DNA of 64,000 nt from Radicibacter daui (GCA_030657355.1 CP131056.1:3802501-3866500); one strand, 5' to 3'; positions 18,119-28,283 are shown, counted from the stretch's first letter. Made by a program: numbers and translations. The notes: generated by a model from the sequence alone, not told the origin.

Positions 18119-18547
18119 TCACTTGAATTCGGAGAGCAGGATGCTGGTCTCCGAATGGGTGATGGCGCGGATGGCGCGAATTTCCGTCAGCACCTGATCA
18201 AGCGAGGTGAGATCGGGCGTGGTGATCTCCACCACCAGGTCCCAGCGCCCGTTGGTGGAATAGATACGCCCCACATCCGGCATCTTGCGGCAGGCGGCAA
18301 TCACCGCGCGGGTATCGGCGGAGCGTACCTCCAGCGAGCAGATGGCCCGCACCTGCCCGCCCTCGGCATCGCTGCGCAGCCGCACGGTAAAACCCAGCAG
18401 CACACCCGCTCCCATCAGCCGGTCCAGCCGGTTCTGCACCGTACCGCGCGACACCCCGAGCTGCGCCGCCAGCGTGGAGGTTGGCAGCCGCGCATTGTCG
18501 CGCAGCAAACTGATCAGGCCACGATCGATCTCGTCCAGCGTTTCCAA
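18119..18547 (-). CDS. Lrp/AsnC-family transcriptional regulator
   Basis: 142-residue regulator: N-terminal HTH (DEIDRGLISLLRDNARL, then LGVSRGTVQNRLDRL) followed by a RAM ligand/oligomerisation domain. It is divergent from arginase and ornithine aminotransferase, the arrangement seen for arginine- or ornithine-responsive Lrp proteins in alphaproteobacteria. Two Lrp-like symmetric boxes lie between the genes. It probably activates the arginine catabolic operon; the ligand (arginine or ornithine) is inference. Confidence 0.88.
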   Translation of the reverse strand: METLDEIDRGLISLLRDNARLPTSTLAAQLGVSRGTVQNRLDRLMGAGVLLGFTVRLRSDAEGGQVRAICSLEVRSADTRAVIAACRKMPDVGRIYSTNGRWDLVVEITTPDLTSLDQVLTEIRAIRAITHSETSILLSEFK

Positions 18548-18580
18548 GAAAGAGCCCTCACCGCGCCCCTGCGGACGCCA

Positions 18581-18658
18581 CTGACATAACGTCAGCCATC
18601 TATGACATTTTGATTACCAGAATGGCAATTTATATCATTTCGCTGACTTTTTGTTAGC
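18581..18658. promoter_or_regulatory. Pair of Lrp-like operator boxes
   Basis: The regulator-arginase gap has CTGAC-N5-GTCAG at 18581-18595 and the near-symmetric GCTGAC-N5-GTTAGC at 18642-18658. Their centres are about 62 bp apart, roughly six helical turns. Length and symmetry fit Lrp/AsnC half-site pairs around an AT-rich centre. AT-rich sequence between them could hold the promoter. Confidence 0.5.
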
Positions 18659-18681
18659 ATGGGCAGGAGGGATAATCGGGC

Positions 18682-19698
18682 ATGGCAGCCCCGGCTGCGG
18701 CGCCCAGAGCAAGGGAGACCCTGGACGACATGGAACATAACCCGCGCAAGGCACAGAGCGTTTCGCTGCTTGGCATCCCGCTTGAGCAGGGAGCCGGCGT
18801 TCCCGGTGCCCTGATGGGCCCTGACGCCCTGCGTACCGCCGGCCTGCCGGCTGTGCTGAAGAACCTCGGCCATAGTGTGCGCGATCACGGCAATCTGGCC
18901 GTGCCGGCCGATGTCGAGGTGGCGCTGGCTCCGGAAGATGCCGCCCGCTGCCGCAATCTCGGCGCCATCGGCGCGTGGACGCAGCTGATCCATGACCGCG
19001 CCTTCGAGGTGCTGGGCAATGGCGACATGCCGATTTTCCTTGGCGGCGACCACAGCCTTTCCATGGGCACCGTCAGCGCCGTGGCGCGCCATTGCGCCGC
19101 CGCCGGCAAGGAACTGGCCGTGCTGTGGATCGACGCCCATGCCGATTTCAACACCCCGGCCACCACCCCGTCGGGCAACATGCATGGCATGTCCATCGCC
19201 TTCCTGACCGGTGAGCCCTCGCTGCGCCCGCTGCTGGGCGGCCGCCCCTTCACCCCCGTGAAGCCGGCGGATGTCCACATCATCGGCCTGCGCTCGGTTG
19301 ACCCGGAAGAAAGCGACCGACTGATCGAATACGGCGTCGATTGTGCCGACATGCGCATGATCGACGAGTTCGGCGTTTCCGTACTCGTGCGCCGGATGGT
19401 CGAGGAGCTGGAAGGCCGCAACGTGCATCTGCATGTGAGCCTCGATGTCGACAGCATCGACCCGGCGCTTGCCCCCGGCGTCGGCACCACGGTGCCCGGC
19501 GGCATCACCTACCGCGAAGCGCATCTCATCATGGAGATGCTGCATGACAGCGGCATGGTGGGCTCGCTCGATATCGTGGAACTCAATCCCTTCCTCGATG
19601 AACGCGGCAAGAGCGCGATGCTGCTCGCCGAACTGACCGCCAGCCTCTTTGGCCGCACCGTGCTTGACCGGCGCCCCGGCCAGCTGCGGGCTGCCTGA
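18682..19698 (+). CDS. rocF: Arginase
   Basis: Hydrolyses L-arginine to ornithine and urea. It carries the manganese motifs [18 protein letters not shown] and [14 protein letters not shown], plus the SGNMHGMS loop that is specific for arginase rather than agmatinase. It is 338 residues from ATG 18682, which follows AGGAGG at 11 nt. An in-frame ATG at 18730 gives 322 residues, nearer the usual length, and also has a GGGAGA site. It is followed after 23 nt by ornithine aminotransferase, so the two are an operon for arginine breakdown to glutamate semialdehyde. Confidence 0.93.
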   Translation: MAAPAAAPRARETLDDMEHNPRKAQSVSLLGIPLEQGAGVPGALMGPDALRTAGLPAVLKNLGHSVRDHGNLAVPADVEVALAPEDAARCRNLGAIGAWTQLIHDRAFEVLGNGDMPIFLGGDHSLSMGTVSAVARHCAAAGKELAVLWIDAHADFNTPATTPSGNMHGMSIAFLTGEPSLRPLLGGRPFTPVKPADVHIIGLRSVDPEESDRLIEYGVDCADMRMIDEFGVSVLVRRMVEELEGRNVHLHVSLDVDSIDPALAPGVGTTVPGGITYREAHLIMEMLHDSGMVGSLDIVELNPFLDERGKSAMLLAELTASLFGRTVLDRRPGQLRAA

Positions 19699-19721
19699 CA
19701 TATAAAACAAGGAAACGTCCC

Positions 19722-20936
19722 ATGACCCTCGACACGCATGACTTCATCGCCATCGAAAGCCGGCTGGGCGCGCATAACTACAAGCCGCTGGATGTCGTGC
19801 TCACCCGCGGAGAAGGCGTGTGGGTCTATGATATCGAGGGCAATCGCTACCTCGACTGCCTTGCCGCCTACTCCGCCGTCAACCAGGGCCATTGCCACCC
19901 GAAGATCCTGGCGGCGATGGTGGAGCAGGCCGGCAAGCTGACGCTCACCTCCCGCGCCTTCCGCAACGACCAGCTCGCCCTGCTTTATGAAGAGCTGGCG
20001 GCGCTCACCAACTCCCACAAGGTGCTGCCGATGAACAGCGGCGCCGAGGCGGTGGAGACGGCGATCAAGGCCGTGCGCAAGTGGGGTTATGAGGTCAAGG
20101 GCGTGCCGGATGGCCAGGCCGAGATCATCGTCTGCGCCGACAATTTCCATGGCCGTACGCTCGGCATCATCTCCTTCTCGACCGATCCGGATGCCCGCGG
20201 GGGCTTCGGCCCCTTCGCGCCCGGCTTCAGGATCATCCCCTTCGGCGATGCCGAGGCGCTGGAAGCGGCGATCACGCCCAATACCGTGGGTTTTCTCGTC
20301 GAGCCGATCCAGGGCGAGGCCGGCGTCAACATTCCGCCGTCCGGCTATTTCAAGCGCGTGCGCGAGATCTGCACCGCCCACAACGTCACCCTCATCCTGG
20401 ATGAAATCCAGACCGGCCTCGGCCGTACCGGCAAGCTGCTGGCGGAAGAACATGAAGGCATCGTTGCCGACGTGACCCTCATCGGCAAGGCGCTCGGCGG
20501 CGGCTTCTATCCCGTCTCCGCCGTACTCTCCAACACCGAGGTGCTGGGCACACTGAAGCCCGGCCAGCATGGCAGCACCTTTGGCGGCAACCCGCTGGCC
20601 TGCGCCGTGGCGCGCGCCGCGCTCAAGGTGCTGGTGGAAGAAGGCATGGTCGAGAATTCAGCAAGGCTCGGCGCCTATTTCCTCGAACGGCTCAAGGCCA
20701 TGCGCTCCAACCTCATCCGCGATGTGCGCGGCCGCGGCCTGATGCTGGCGGTGGAACTGCATCCGGAAGTGGGCGGTGCGCGTCCCTTCGTGGAAGCGCT
20801 GCGCGGCAAGGGCATCCTCGCCAAGGACACCCACGACCACACCATCCGTTTCGCCCCGCCGCTGGTCATCACCCGCGAGGAGATTGACTGGGCCATGGAG
20901 CGCATCGAGCCGGTGTTTACGGCGAGTGCGGCTTGA
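19722..20936 (+). CDS. rocD: Ornithine--oxo-acid transaminase
   Basis: 404-residue class III aminotransferase that converts ornithine and 2-oxoglutarate to glutamate-5-semialdehyde and glutamate. Motifs: [52 protein letters not shown] and the PLP lysine at about K256 ([11 protein letters not shown]). The HGRTLG/STD segment and the QTGLGRTG loop are typical of ornithine rather than acetylornithine enzymes. CAAGGAAA precedes ATG 19722. It is second gene of the arginase operon. Confidence 0.93.
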   Translation: MTLDTHDFIAIESRLGAHNYKPLDVVLTRGEGVWVYDIEGNRYLDCLAAYSAVNQGHCHPKILAAMVEQAGKLTLTSRAFRNDQLALLYEELAALTNSHKVLPMNSGAEAVETAIKAVRKWGYEVKGVPDGQAEIIVCADNFHGRTLGIISFSTDPDARGGFGPFAPGFRIIPFGDAEALEAAITPNTVGFLVEPIQGEAGVNIPPSGYFKRVREICTAHNVTLILDEIQTGLGRTGKLLAEEHEGIVADVTLIGKALGGGFYPVSAVLSNTEVLGTLKPGQHGSTFGGNPLACAVARAALKVLVEEGMVENSARLGAYFLERLKAMRSNLIRDVRGRGLMLAVELHPEVGGARPFVEALRGKGILAKDTHDHTIRFAPPLVITREEIDWAMERIEPVFTASAA

Positions 20937-20959
20937 GGACGGGGCCTAACGGTCAGGCC

Positions 20960-21080
20960 CACATCTCCATCCGCCCTTCGGGCACCTTCCCCATGCTGGG
21001 GAAGGATTTTCTTCCATTTCAACAGCTTCCTTCCCCATTTTGGGGAAGGTGCGGCGCAGCCGCGGATGGGGGTGTGGGCG
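20960..21080. repeat. Second inverted pair of intergenic palindromic repeats
   Basis: Between the convergent rocD and asparaginase genes lie two opposite copies of the element seen at 15.9 kb: one at 20960-21005 (CCGCCCTTCGGGC plus CCTTCCCC/GGGGAAGG) and one at 21029-21080 (CCTTCCCCATTTTGGGGAAG, then GCGGATGGGGGTGTGGG). Both pairs are head-to-head and lie at gene ends. They could act as a bidirectional terminator. Confidence 0.75.
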
Positions 21081-21094
21081 CTTCCGCCTTCGCC

Positions 21095-22117
21095 TTAGAC
21101 CGTCATCTCTCCTGCCAGCGACCGCCCGAATGCCGCCTTCACCGCCTGCGGCGCGAGCCCCTGCGCGAAGAGATGGTGCAACTTGGTAAAAGCCGCCTCG
21201 AAGGTCAGGTCCCCGGCCGGTACCGCGCCCGCCCTGAGCAGCCACGATCCGGCGGCATATTCGCCAAGCCCGACGCCGCCCCTATCGGTCTGCGTCAACA
21301 CCGCGATAACCACGCCTGCCGCTGAAGCCTGCGTCAGCAAGGCCTCCAGCCCCACCATGGCATCCGGCGCGTTACCGAGACCGTAAGCCTCCAGCAGCAG
21401 GGCGTGGGGTTTCAGCGCCAGCAGGGCGTCGAGTGCCGCCAGCGGCATCCCCGGGGCGAAACGGAAGGAGAGCACCCGGCCGGCTTCATAATCGGCAAGC
21501 TCAAAGGCCTCGGCATCCGCAAGGCGCTCTTCCCCGATCGCCACCACCACATCGCCTGCAACATCGATATGGGCAAGCGGCGGCAGCTCCGGACTGTCGA
21601 AGGCCGCCATCGCCCGGCTATCCACCTTGCGCGCCCGGTTGCCACGATAGAGCTTGCCGGCAAAGGCAAGACCGACACCGCACAGCTCGGGAATGGCGGC
21701 AAAGCGCAGGGCGTCCCGCACATTGCCCGTCGCATCCGACTCCGGTTCGCCGAAAGGGATCTGCGAGCCGGTGATCACCACCGGCACGGCGATGCCGGCA
21801 AGCATGAAGGACAGCGCCGAGGCCGTGTAGGCCATGGTGTCCGTGCCATGCAGCACGACAAAGCCGTCATACTCCGCCCGCCGCGCGGCAATATCGCGGG
21901 CAATCATCTGCCAGTCGGCCGGGGTGGCGTTGGAGCTGTCGATCAGGCGGGCATATTCGACGAGCTCGAAGGTCGGCAGGCCAACTTCTCCGGCAAGAGC
22001 CTCGCGCAGCTTGTCGCCAAGCTTCGGCATCGGGGCGAATCCCGCGGGCGTTTTGCCCATGCCGATGGTCCCGCCCGTGTAGATTATGCACAGATGCATG
22101 CCGCTCATCGTTCCCAT
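21095..22117 (-). CDS. ansA: L-asparaginase, cytoplasmic type
   Basis: 340-residue asparaginase/glutaminase-family enzyme. The first catalytic threonine is in IYTGGTIGMG near the N-terminus and the second catalytic triad segment is LHGTDTMAYTASALSFML. The arrangement, with no signal peptide and extended SQIPFGEPESDATGN, fits the type I enzyme. Possible starts are 22117 and 22108; the longer upstream frame is not supported. It converges with rocD and diverges from the dipeptide importer, so asparagine breakdown sits beside peptide uptake. Confidence 0.88.
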   Translation of the reverse strand: MGTMSGMHLCIIYTGGTIGMGKTPAGFAPMPKLGDKLREALAGEVGLPTFELVEYARLIDSSNATPADWQMIARDIAARRAEYDGFVVLHGTDTMAYTASALSFMLAGIAVPVVITGSQIPFGEPESDATGNVRDALRFAAIPELCGVGLAFAGKLYRGNRARKVDSRAMAAFDSPELPPLAHIDVAGDVVVAIGEERLADAEAFELADYEAGRVLSFRFAPGMPLAALDALLALKPHALLLEAYGLGNAPDAMVGLEALLTQASAAGVVIAVLTQTDRGGVGLGEYAAGSWLLRAGAVPAGDLTFEAAFTKLHHLFAQGLAPQAVKAAFGRSLAGEMTV

Positions 22118-22541
22118 CCCGCCTTGTTGCCGGTCCCGCAGTCCATTTCCGTCGGTCCGGAGACAAAAAAACTTCACCAACCGGTCAAGTTTTCGCCAAA
22201 ACAGCCGTCGCTTCGGCACAAAACCCCTATCCGGACACGACATCCGGAAGAGGGGCAACGGCCCCCGATTGTCTCCATACTTTCAAATCCGCCTTGCGAA
22301 CGGCAATGAACCACACGGCCAAACCCCTCTCTGCGCAAGGAAGTGGCACCGCTTTCACCGCCATTGACAGACGAATAACCGTTAGAGCTAATGGGCGCTC
22401 GGTCCGGTTATCTACAAGCCGCCGGCGTGACTTCCAAGGGTCTCGCTGTCGACGGCCGGAGCGCCGGAAAAGGGGACTGCGATTGCGCAAGAAACCCGCC
22501 GGATGACTGCAAAACAAATATCAGGGAACAGGAGAGTGACG
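22118..22541. other. Intergenic region between ansA and dppA
   Basis: 424 nt with no supportable gene. It carries the divergent start regions of the asparaginase gene and the dipeptide importer, with the candidate dppA promoter near its right side. GC-rich palindromic stretches near 22415-22470 could fold in the dppA leader, but no known riboswitch consensus was recognised. Confidence 0.6.
22364..22392 (+). promoter_or_regulatory. Candidate dppA promoter
   Basis: A perfect -35 TTGACA (22364-22369) is followed after 17 bp by GCTAAT (22387-22392). Transcription would start near 22400 and give a leader of about 140 nt before dppA. Consensus reading only. Confidence 0.5.
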
Positions 22542-24137
22542 ATGAAGCACACAGTGCTGGGTTCGGCGCTGGCTCTGGCGCTTATGGCGGCGGTCAGCCC
22601 CGTGGCGGCCAAGACGCTGGTTTATTGCTCTGAGGGCAGCCCCGAGAACTTCAACCCGCAGGTTAACACCACGGGTACCAGCTTCGACGCATCCCGCCCG
22701 GTCTACAGCCACCTCGTCCAGTTCGAGCCCGGCACCACCAAGGTCGTTCCCGACCTCGCCGAATCCTGGGACGTGTCTGAAGACGGCCTGAGCTACACCT
22801 TCCACCTGCGCAAGGGTGTGAAGTGGCACTCCAGCAAGACGTACAAGCCGACGCGCGAGTTCACTGCTGACGACGTGCTGTTCAGCTTCAACCGTATGTG
22901 GAAGACTGACAACCCGTTCCACGGTGTGTCCGGCGGCGCCTACGACTACTTCAACGACATGAGCATGCCCGACCTGCTCGCTTCCATCGACAAGGTGGAC
23001 GATCACACGGTCAAGATCACGCTCAAGTCCCCGGAAGCCCCGTTCATCGCCAATCTGGCCATGGACTTCGCGGTTATCCAGTCTGACGAATATGCCCAGT
23101 CGCTGCTGAAGGCCGGCAAGCCGGAACTGCTCGACCAGGAGCCGATCGGCACCGGTCCGTTCACCTTCGTGAACTACCAGAAAGACGCGCAGATCCGCTA
23201 CAAGGCCAACCCGGACTACTATGCCGGCAAGGCCAAGATCGACAACCTCGTGTTCGCGATCACCCCGGACGCTGCCGTTCGCTATGCCAAGCTGAAGGCC
23301 GGCGAATGCCAGATCATGCCGTATCCGGCTCCGGCTGACCTCGAAGCCATGCTGAAGGATCCGGCCCTGACCGTGATGCAGCAGCCGGGCCTCAATGTCG
23401 GCTACCTCGCCTTCAACACCCAGAAGAAGCCGTTCGACGACGTTCGCGTCCGTCAGGCTCTCAGCATGGCCATCGACAAGAAGGCCATCGTTGACGCGGT
23501 GTACCAGGGCGCCGGTACCCCGGCCAAGAACCCGCTGCCGCCGACCATCTGGGGCTACAACGACAGCATCGAGGACTACAAGTTCGACCCCGCTGCCGCC
23601 AAGAAGCTGCTGGCTGATGCCGGCTACCCGGATGGCTTCTCCACCGACCTGTGGGCCATGCCGGTCCAGCGTCCGTACAACCCCAACGCCCAGCGCGTTG
23701 CCGAGCTGATGCAGTCCGACCTCGCCAAGGTGGGCGTCAAGGCTGAGATCAAGAGCTTCGAATGGGGTGAGTACCGCAAGCGCGCCCAGGCCGGCGAGCA
23801 CCAGATGGCCCAGCTCGGCTGGACCGGTGACAATGGCGACCCCGACAACTTCCTCTATGTGCTGCTGAGCTGCAACTCTGCCCGCGAAGGCGGCCAGAAC
23901 ATTGCGAAGTGGTGCAACAAGGACTTCACCGACCTGCTCGAGAAGGCCAAGAAGATCTCGAACCAGGACGAGCGCGCCAAGCTCTACGAGCAGGCCCAGG
24001 TCATCTTCCACAAGGATGCCCCCTGGTTCCCGATCGCTCACTCGGTGGTCTACATGCCGATGCTCAAGGGCGTGACCGGTTACAAGGTCAGCCCGCTGGG
24101 TTCGCATGACTTCTACGGTGTCGACATCGCCGAATAA
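22542..24137 (+). CDS. dppA: Dipeptide ABC transporter substrate-binding protein DppA
   Basis: 531-residue periplasmic binding protein of the SBP_bac_5 family. Signal peptide residues 1-23 end at VAA/KTLVYC. The mature start TLVYCSEGSPENFNPQ, the segment QKKPFDDVRVRQAL and the block WTGDNGDPDNF match E. coli DppA closely. DppA delivers dipeptides and in some bacteria also haem or 5-aminolevulinate. ATG 22542 follows AGGAG. Codon use is more biased than in the neighbours, consistent with high expression. A hairpin separates it from the permease genes. Confidence 0.93.
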   Translation: MKHTVLGSALALALMAAVSPVAAKTLVYCSEGSPENFNPQVNTTGTSFDASRPVYSHLVQFEPGTTKVVPDLAESWDVSEDGLSYTFHLRKGVKWHSSKTYKPTREFTADDVLFSFNRMWKTDNPFHGVSGGAYDYFNDMSMPDLLASIDKVDDHTVKITLKSPEAPFIANLAMDFAVIQSDEYAQSLLKAGKPELLDQEPIGTGPFTFVNYQKDAQIRYKANPDYYAGKAKIDNLVFAITPDAAVRYAKLKAGECQIMPYPAPADLEAMLKDPALTVMQQPGLNVGYLAFNTQKKPFDDVRVRQALSMAIDKKAIVDAVYQGAGTPAKNPLPPTIWGYNDSIEDYKFDPAAAKKLLADAGYPDGFSTDLWAMPVQRPYNPNAQRVAELMQSDLAKVGVKAEIKSFEWGEYRKRAQAGEHQMAQLGWTGDNGDPDNFLYVLLSCNSAREGGQNIAKWCNKDFTDLLEKAKKISNQDERAKLYEQAQVIFHKDAPWFPIAHSVVYMPMLKGVTGYKVSPLGSHDFYGVDIAE

Positions 24138-24168
24138 TCGGTAAGGCACTGAAAACAAAAAGAACTAA

Positions 24169-24197
24169 AGGACGGGGGAGCCAGTCTCCCCCGTCCT
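24169..24197 (+). terminator. Hairpin between dppA and dppB, likely attenuator
   Basis: Perfect 12-bp stem AGGACGGGGGAG / CTCCCCCGTCCT with a 5-nt loop, followed by TCATTTCT rather than a full T-run. Such hairpins after binding-protein genes commonly reduce readthrough or protect the upstream mRNA, giving more binding protein than permease. Confidence 0.65.
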
Positions 24198-24271
24198 CAT
24201 TTCTCGACCTGAACAATTTGCTGCCTTAAGGACCGGCCCTGCCGGCCCCCGCATATCCGGACCCCCCGCCG

Positions 24272-25285
24272 ATGTTAAGATTCCTGCTGACACGCATCGG
24301 GCTGGTGATACCGACCTTTTTCGGCATCACTTTCCTGAGCTTCATTCTTATCCGCCTCGTTCCCGGCGACCCGATCGAGGTTCGCGTCGGTGAGCGTGGC
24401 ATCGCGCCGGCTCGCCTTGCGCAGCTGAGGCACGAGATGGGGCTGGACCAGCCCTTGTGGAAGCAGTTCTTCGACTACATCGCGCAGGTCCTGCATGGAG
24501 ATCTCGGCGTTTCGGTCGTCACGCAGAAGTCGGTGCTGACCGAGTTCCTGACGCTGTTCCCGGCCACGCTGGAGCTTTCCATCGCCGCCATCCTCTTCGC
24601 CGTCATCCTGGGCCTGCCCTTCGGCATTCTCGCCGCGCTGAAACGCGGCAGCTGGGTCGACCATACGGTGATGGGTGTCAGCCTCTCCGGCTTCTCGATG
24701 CCCATCTTCTGGTGGGGCCTGCTGCTTATCCTGCTCTTCTCGGTGACACTGGGCTGGACGCCGGTCTCGGGCCGCATCTCGGCGATGTATTACATCGAGC
24801 CGACCACCGGCTTCCTGCTGATCGACAGCCTGTTCTTCTCCGATGACAGCGGCGCCTTCGGCTCCGTGGTGCGCTACATGATCCTGCCCACCATCGTGCT
24901 GGGCACGGTGCCACTGGCGGTGATCGCGCGCATGACGCGTTCGGCCATGCTGGAAGTGCTGGGCGAGGATTACATCCGTACCGCCCGCGCCAAGGGCCTG
25001 TCCGCCTACCGCGTCATCTTCATCCACGCGCTGCGCAACGCGCTGATCCCGGTCGTCACCGTCATCGGCCTGCAGGTTGGCACGCTGATGGGCGGCGCCA
25101 TCCTCACCGAGACGATCTTCTCCTGGCCGGGCATCGGCAAGTGGCTGGTTGAGTCCATCAACCGCCGCGACTATCCGGCCCTGCAGGGCGGCGTGCTGCT
25201 GATCGCCAGCCTCGTCATCCTCGTCAATTTCCTCGTCGACGTGCTCTACGGCACCCTGAACCCGCGGATCCGTCATGGCCGATAA
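24272..25285 (+). CDS. dppB: Dipeptide ABC transporter permease DppB
   Basis: 337-residue inner-membrane permease. It has the family N-terminus LRFLLTRIGLVIPTFFGIT, six hydrophobic segments and the ATPase-docking loop EDYIRTARAKGLS near residue 232. The C-terminus [14 protein letters not shown] is typical of DppB/OppB. It overlaps the next permease by 11 nt, indicating tight co-translation. Confidence 0.93.
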   Translation: MLRFLLTRIGLVIPTFFGITFLSFILIRLVPGDPIEVRVGERGIAPARLAQLRHEMGLDQPLWKQFFDYIAQVLHGDLGVSVVTQKSVLTEFLTLFPATLELSIAAILFAVILGLPFGILAALKRGSWVDHTVMGVSLSGFSMPIFWWGLLLILLFSVTLGWTPVSGRISAMYYIEPTTGFLLIDSLFFSDDSGAFGSVVRYMILPTIVLGTVPLAVIARMTRSAMLEVLGEDYIRTARAKGLSAYRVIFIHALRNALIPVVTVIGLQVGTLMGGAILTETIFSWPGIGKWLVESINRRDYPALQGGVLLIASLVILVNFLVDVLYGTLNPRIRHGR

Positions 25286-26192
25286 CGCTCTTCAAACCCC
25301 GGCCCAGACCGCTACCGCGGCACCCGCGGCCGCTCCCTCCCTGTTCGCGGAGTTCTGGTATCATTTCCGCCAGAACCGGGGCGCCGTCTGGGGCCTCTAC
25401 ATCATCGTCTTCATGGCGCTGGTCGCGATCTTCGCCAATTTCGTCGCGCCGCACTCGCCCATCGAGCAATACCGCGACCATCTGCTGACGCCGCCGGCCT
25501 GGGCCGAAGGCGGCAGCCTGCAATTCATCCTCGGCACCGATGATATCGGCCGCGACATCCTCTCCCGCCTCATCTATGGCGCGCGGCTGTCGCTCTTCAT
25601 CGGCTGCATCGTGGTGACGATCTCGCTCGCCATCGGCGTGGCGCTGGGCCTGATCGCCGGGTTCTTCCCCGGTGTCATCGGCATCATCATCATGCGCGTC
25701 ATGGACATCCTGCTGGCGCTGCCGAGCCTGCTGCTTGCCGTGGTGGTGGCCGCCATCCTGGGCCCGGGCCTGCTCAACGCCATCCTCGCCGTGGCGATCA
25801 CGGTGGTGCCGCACTATACGCGCCTGACCCGCGCGGCGGTGATGAGCGAGTTGCCGAAGGACTATGTCACGGCCTCGCGCGTTGCCGGTGCCGGCGTCGT
25901 GCGCCAGATGCTCATCAACGTGCTGCCCAACTGTGCCGCCCCGCTCATCGTACAGGCGACGCTCGGTTTCTCCTCGGCCATCCTTGATGCCGCGGCCCTG
26001 GGCTTCCTCGGCCTTGGCGCCCAGCCGCCGACCCCGGAATGGGGCACGATGCTGGCCGCTGCGCGCGAATATATCAGCCGAGCCTGGTGGGTCGTCACTT
26101 TCCCCGGTGTCGCCATCCTCATCACGGTTCTTGCCTTCAACCTTCTGGGCGACGGGCTGCGCGATGCGCTGGACCCGAAGCTGAAGCGCTGA
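25275..26192 (+). CDS. dppC: Dipeptide ABC transporter permease DppC
   Basis: 305-residue second permease. N-terminal cytoplasmic tail, first membrane helix near residue 40, then [19 protein letters not shown], which is highly conserved in DppC/OppC. The docking loop is [13 protein letters not shown] near residue 195, and the C-terminus [17 protein letters not shown] is diagnostic. It overlaps dppB and stops 4 nt before dppD. Confidence 0.93.
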   Translation: MADNALQTPAQTATAAPAAAPSLFAEFWYHFRQNRGAVWGLYIIVFMALVAIFANFVAPHSPIEQYRDHLLTPPAWAEGGSLQFILGTDDIGRDILSRLIYGARLSLFIGCIVVTISLAIGVALGLIAGFFPGVIGIIIMRVMDILLALPSLLLAVVVAAILGPGLLNAILAVAITVVPHYTRLTRAAVMSELPKDYVTASRVAGAGVVRQMLINVLPNCAAPLIVQATLGFSSAILDAAALGFLGLGAQPPTPEWGTMLAAAREYISRAWWVVTFPGVAILITVLAFNLLGDGLRDALDPKLKR

Positions 26193-26196
26193 TCCC

Positions 26197-27198
26197 ATGC
26201 CTTTGCTTGATATCCGAAACCTCTCGATCGACTTCTCCACCCGAACCGGCGTGTTCCGCGCCGTGGACGGGGTCAACCTCAGCGTTGAAGAAGGCGAAAT
26301 CCTCGGCATCGTCGGCGAAAGCGGCTCCGGCAAGAGCGTCTCGTCGCTGGCTGTGATGGGTCTCTTGGCCGGCAACGGCACGGTCACCGCCGACCATATG
26401 TCCTTCGACGGGCGCGACCTGCGCAAGATGAGCCGGCGCGAGCGCCGGAGCTTCGCCGGCAAGGACGTGGCGATGATCTTCCAGGAGCCGATGACCTCGC
26501 TCAACCCGTGCTTCACGGTCGGCTTCCAGATCATGGAAGCGATCAAGGTGCATGAGGGCGGAAGCCGCAAGGAGCTGAAGCGCCGCGCCATCGAGCTGCT
26601 GGAGCAGGTCGGCATTCCGGCGCCGGAAAGCCGCCTTGGCACCTATCCGCACCAGCTCTCGGGCGGCATGAGCCAGCGCGTGATGATCGCCATGGCAATT
26701 GCCTGCAACCCGCGCCTCCTGATTGCCGACGAGCCGACCACCGCGCTCGACGTGACGATCCAGAAGCAGATCCTCGACCTTCTGGTGAGCCTGCAGAAGG
26801 AACGCGGGATGGCGCTCATCCTCATCACGCACGACATGGGCGTGGTGGCGGAGACGGCAAGCCGCGTGCAGGTGATGTATGCCGGCCAGGTGGTGGAAAG
26901 CCGCCCGGCGGCAGAGCTCTTCAAGAGCCCGCGCCATCCCTATACCGCTGCCCTGCTCGACGCGCTGCCCGAACGGGCGGAAGGCCGCAAGCGCCTGCCG
27001 ACCATCCCCGGCATGGTGCCCGGCATCGCCGACCGGCCGCTTGGCTGCCTGTTCAATCCGCGCTGCCGTTTTGCCGACGAAAACTGCCGCGCCGCCCCGC
27101 CGGCCGTGGCCAGCGATGCCACCGGCACCGTGCGCTGTATCCACCCGCTGAACTACGGCGCCTCCCCGGGCACCTCCCCGGAAGGAGCCGCAGCATGA
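26197..27198 (+). CDS. dppD: Dipeptide ABC transporter ATPase DppD
   Basis: 333-residue ATPase with Walker [10 protein letters not shown], signature LSGGMSQRV, Walker [13 protein letters not shown], and the oligopeptide-transporter C-terminal extension with the cysteine cluster [15 protein letters not shown], which in related proteins binds an iron-sulfur cluster. It starts 4 nt after dppC and overlaps dppF by 4 nt. Confidence 0.93.
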   Translation: MPLLDIRNLSIDFSTRTGVFRAVDGVNLSVEEGEILGIVGESGSGKSVSSLAVMGLLAGNGTVTADHMSFDGRDLRKMSRRERRSFAGKDVAMIFQEPMTSLNPCFTVGFQIMEAIKVHEGGSRKELKRRAIELLEQVGIPAPESRLGTYPHQLSGGMSQRVMIAMAIACNPRLLIADEPTTALDVTIQKQILDLLVSLQKERGMALILITHDMGVVAETASRVQVMYAGQVVESRPAAELFKSPRHPYTAALLDALPERAEGRKRLPTIPGMVPGIADRPLGCLFNPRCRFADENCRAAPPAVASDATGTVRCIHPLNYGASPGTSPEGAAA

Positions 27199-28208
27199 GC
27201 GCGACGGAAACCAAATCCATGACCAAGCGTGAAACCGGCACCGTTGTCCTCGAGGCGACCGGCCTCAAGCGCCACTACCCCGTCGCCCGCGGCCTGCTGC
27301 GGGCCCCGGCGATGGTCAAGGCGCTCGACGGCGCCTCCTTCACCGTCAAGGCCGGCCAGACCCTCGCCGTTGTCGGCGAGAGCGGCTGCGGCAAGTCCAC
27401 CCTCGCGCGCCTCGTCTCCCTGATCGAGGAGCCGACCGAGGGCGAGCTGGTGATCGACGGCATCGATACCGGCAATCTGGGCGAGCACGGCAAGCGCGAG
27501 CTGCGCTGCACCGTGCAGATGGTGTTCCAGAACCCCTATGGCTCGCTCAACCCGCGCAAGAAGGTGGGCGACATTCTGGAAGAGCCGCTCATCGTCAACA
27601 CCTCGCTGCCCGCTGCCGAGCGGCGCGCCCGCGTGGCGGAGGTGATGGCCAAGGTGGGTCTGCGGCCGGACCATTATGCGCGGTATCCGCACATGTTCTC
27701 CGGCGGCCAGCGCCAGCGTATCGCCATTGCGCGCGCGCTGATGCTCAACCCCTCCATCGTGGTGGCGGACGAGCCGGTTTCCGCGCTCGACATCTCCATC
27801 CAGGCCCAGGTCCTCAACCTGATGATGGACCTGCAGGATGAGCTGGGCGTCGCCTATCTCTTCATCAGCCACGACCTCGGTGTGGTGCGCCACATCGCGA
27901 CCGACGTGATGGTGATGTATCTGGGCAAACCGGTGGAATCCGGCCCGAAGGATGTGATCTTCGAGGCCCCGCTGCATCCCTATACCCAGGCGCTGATGGC
28001 CGCGACCCCGCAGGTGGAAGCCGAGCACCGGGCCGAGCGCAAGCCGCTGACCGGCGAGCTGCCCTCCCCGCTCAATCCGCCGCCGGGCTGCACCTTCCAC
28101 AAGCGCTGCCCGATTGCCCAGCCGCGCTGCTCGGCCGAAGTACCGCAGCTGCGTCCGCTCGCCGGCCGGCATGTGGCCTGCCACTTCGCGGAACAGAACC
28201 TCAGCTGA
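27195..28208 (+). CDS. dppF: Dipeptide ABC transporter ATPase DppF
   Basis: 337-residue second ATPase. Walker [30 protein letters not shown] after the Q-loop, signature FSGGQRQRI, Walker [13 protein letters not shown], and the C-terminal cysteine cluster [15 protein letters not shown]. It pairs with DppD as a heterodimer. Its ATG overlaps the dppD stop. A strong terminator follows, closing the dppABCDF operon. Confidence 0.93.
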   Translation: MSATETKSMTKRETGTVVLEATGLKRHYPVARGLLRAPAMVKALDGASFTVKAGQTLAVVGESGCGKSTLARLVSLIEEPTEGELVIDGIDTGNLGEHGKRELRCTVQMVFQNPYGSLNPRKKVGDILEEPLIVNTSLPAAERRARVAEVMAKVGLRPDHYARYPHMFSGGQRQRIAIARALMLNPSIVVADEPVSALDISIQAQVLNLMMDLQDELGVAYLFISHDLGVVRHIATDVMVMYLGKPVESGPKDVIFEAPLHPYTQALMAATPQVEAEHRAERKPLTGELPSPLNPPPGCTFHKRCPIAQPRCSAEVPQLRPLAGRHVACHFAEQNLS

Positions 28209-28227
28209 GCGCCAGGGCTCGGGCATG

Positions 28228-28267
28228 AAACAAAACGGGCGGCTCGCAGGGGCCGCCCGTTTTGTTT
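28228..28267. terminator. Bidirectional terminator after dppF
   Basis: A 16-bp perfect inverted repeat AAACAAAACGGGCGGC / GCCGCCCGTTTTGTTT with an 8-nt loop lies between the convergent dppF and the 28.3-kb gene. Confidence 0.85.
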
Positions 28268-28283
28268 TGATGCCGGAAGTCGC

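Noticed and set aside
15877-21080. CRISPR array
   Set aside because: The repeats occur as inverted pairs at two distant gaps without regular spacers or cas genes.
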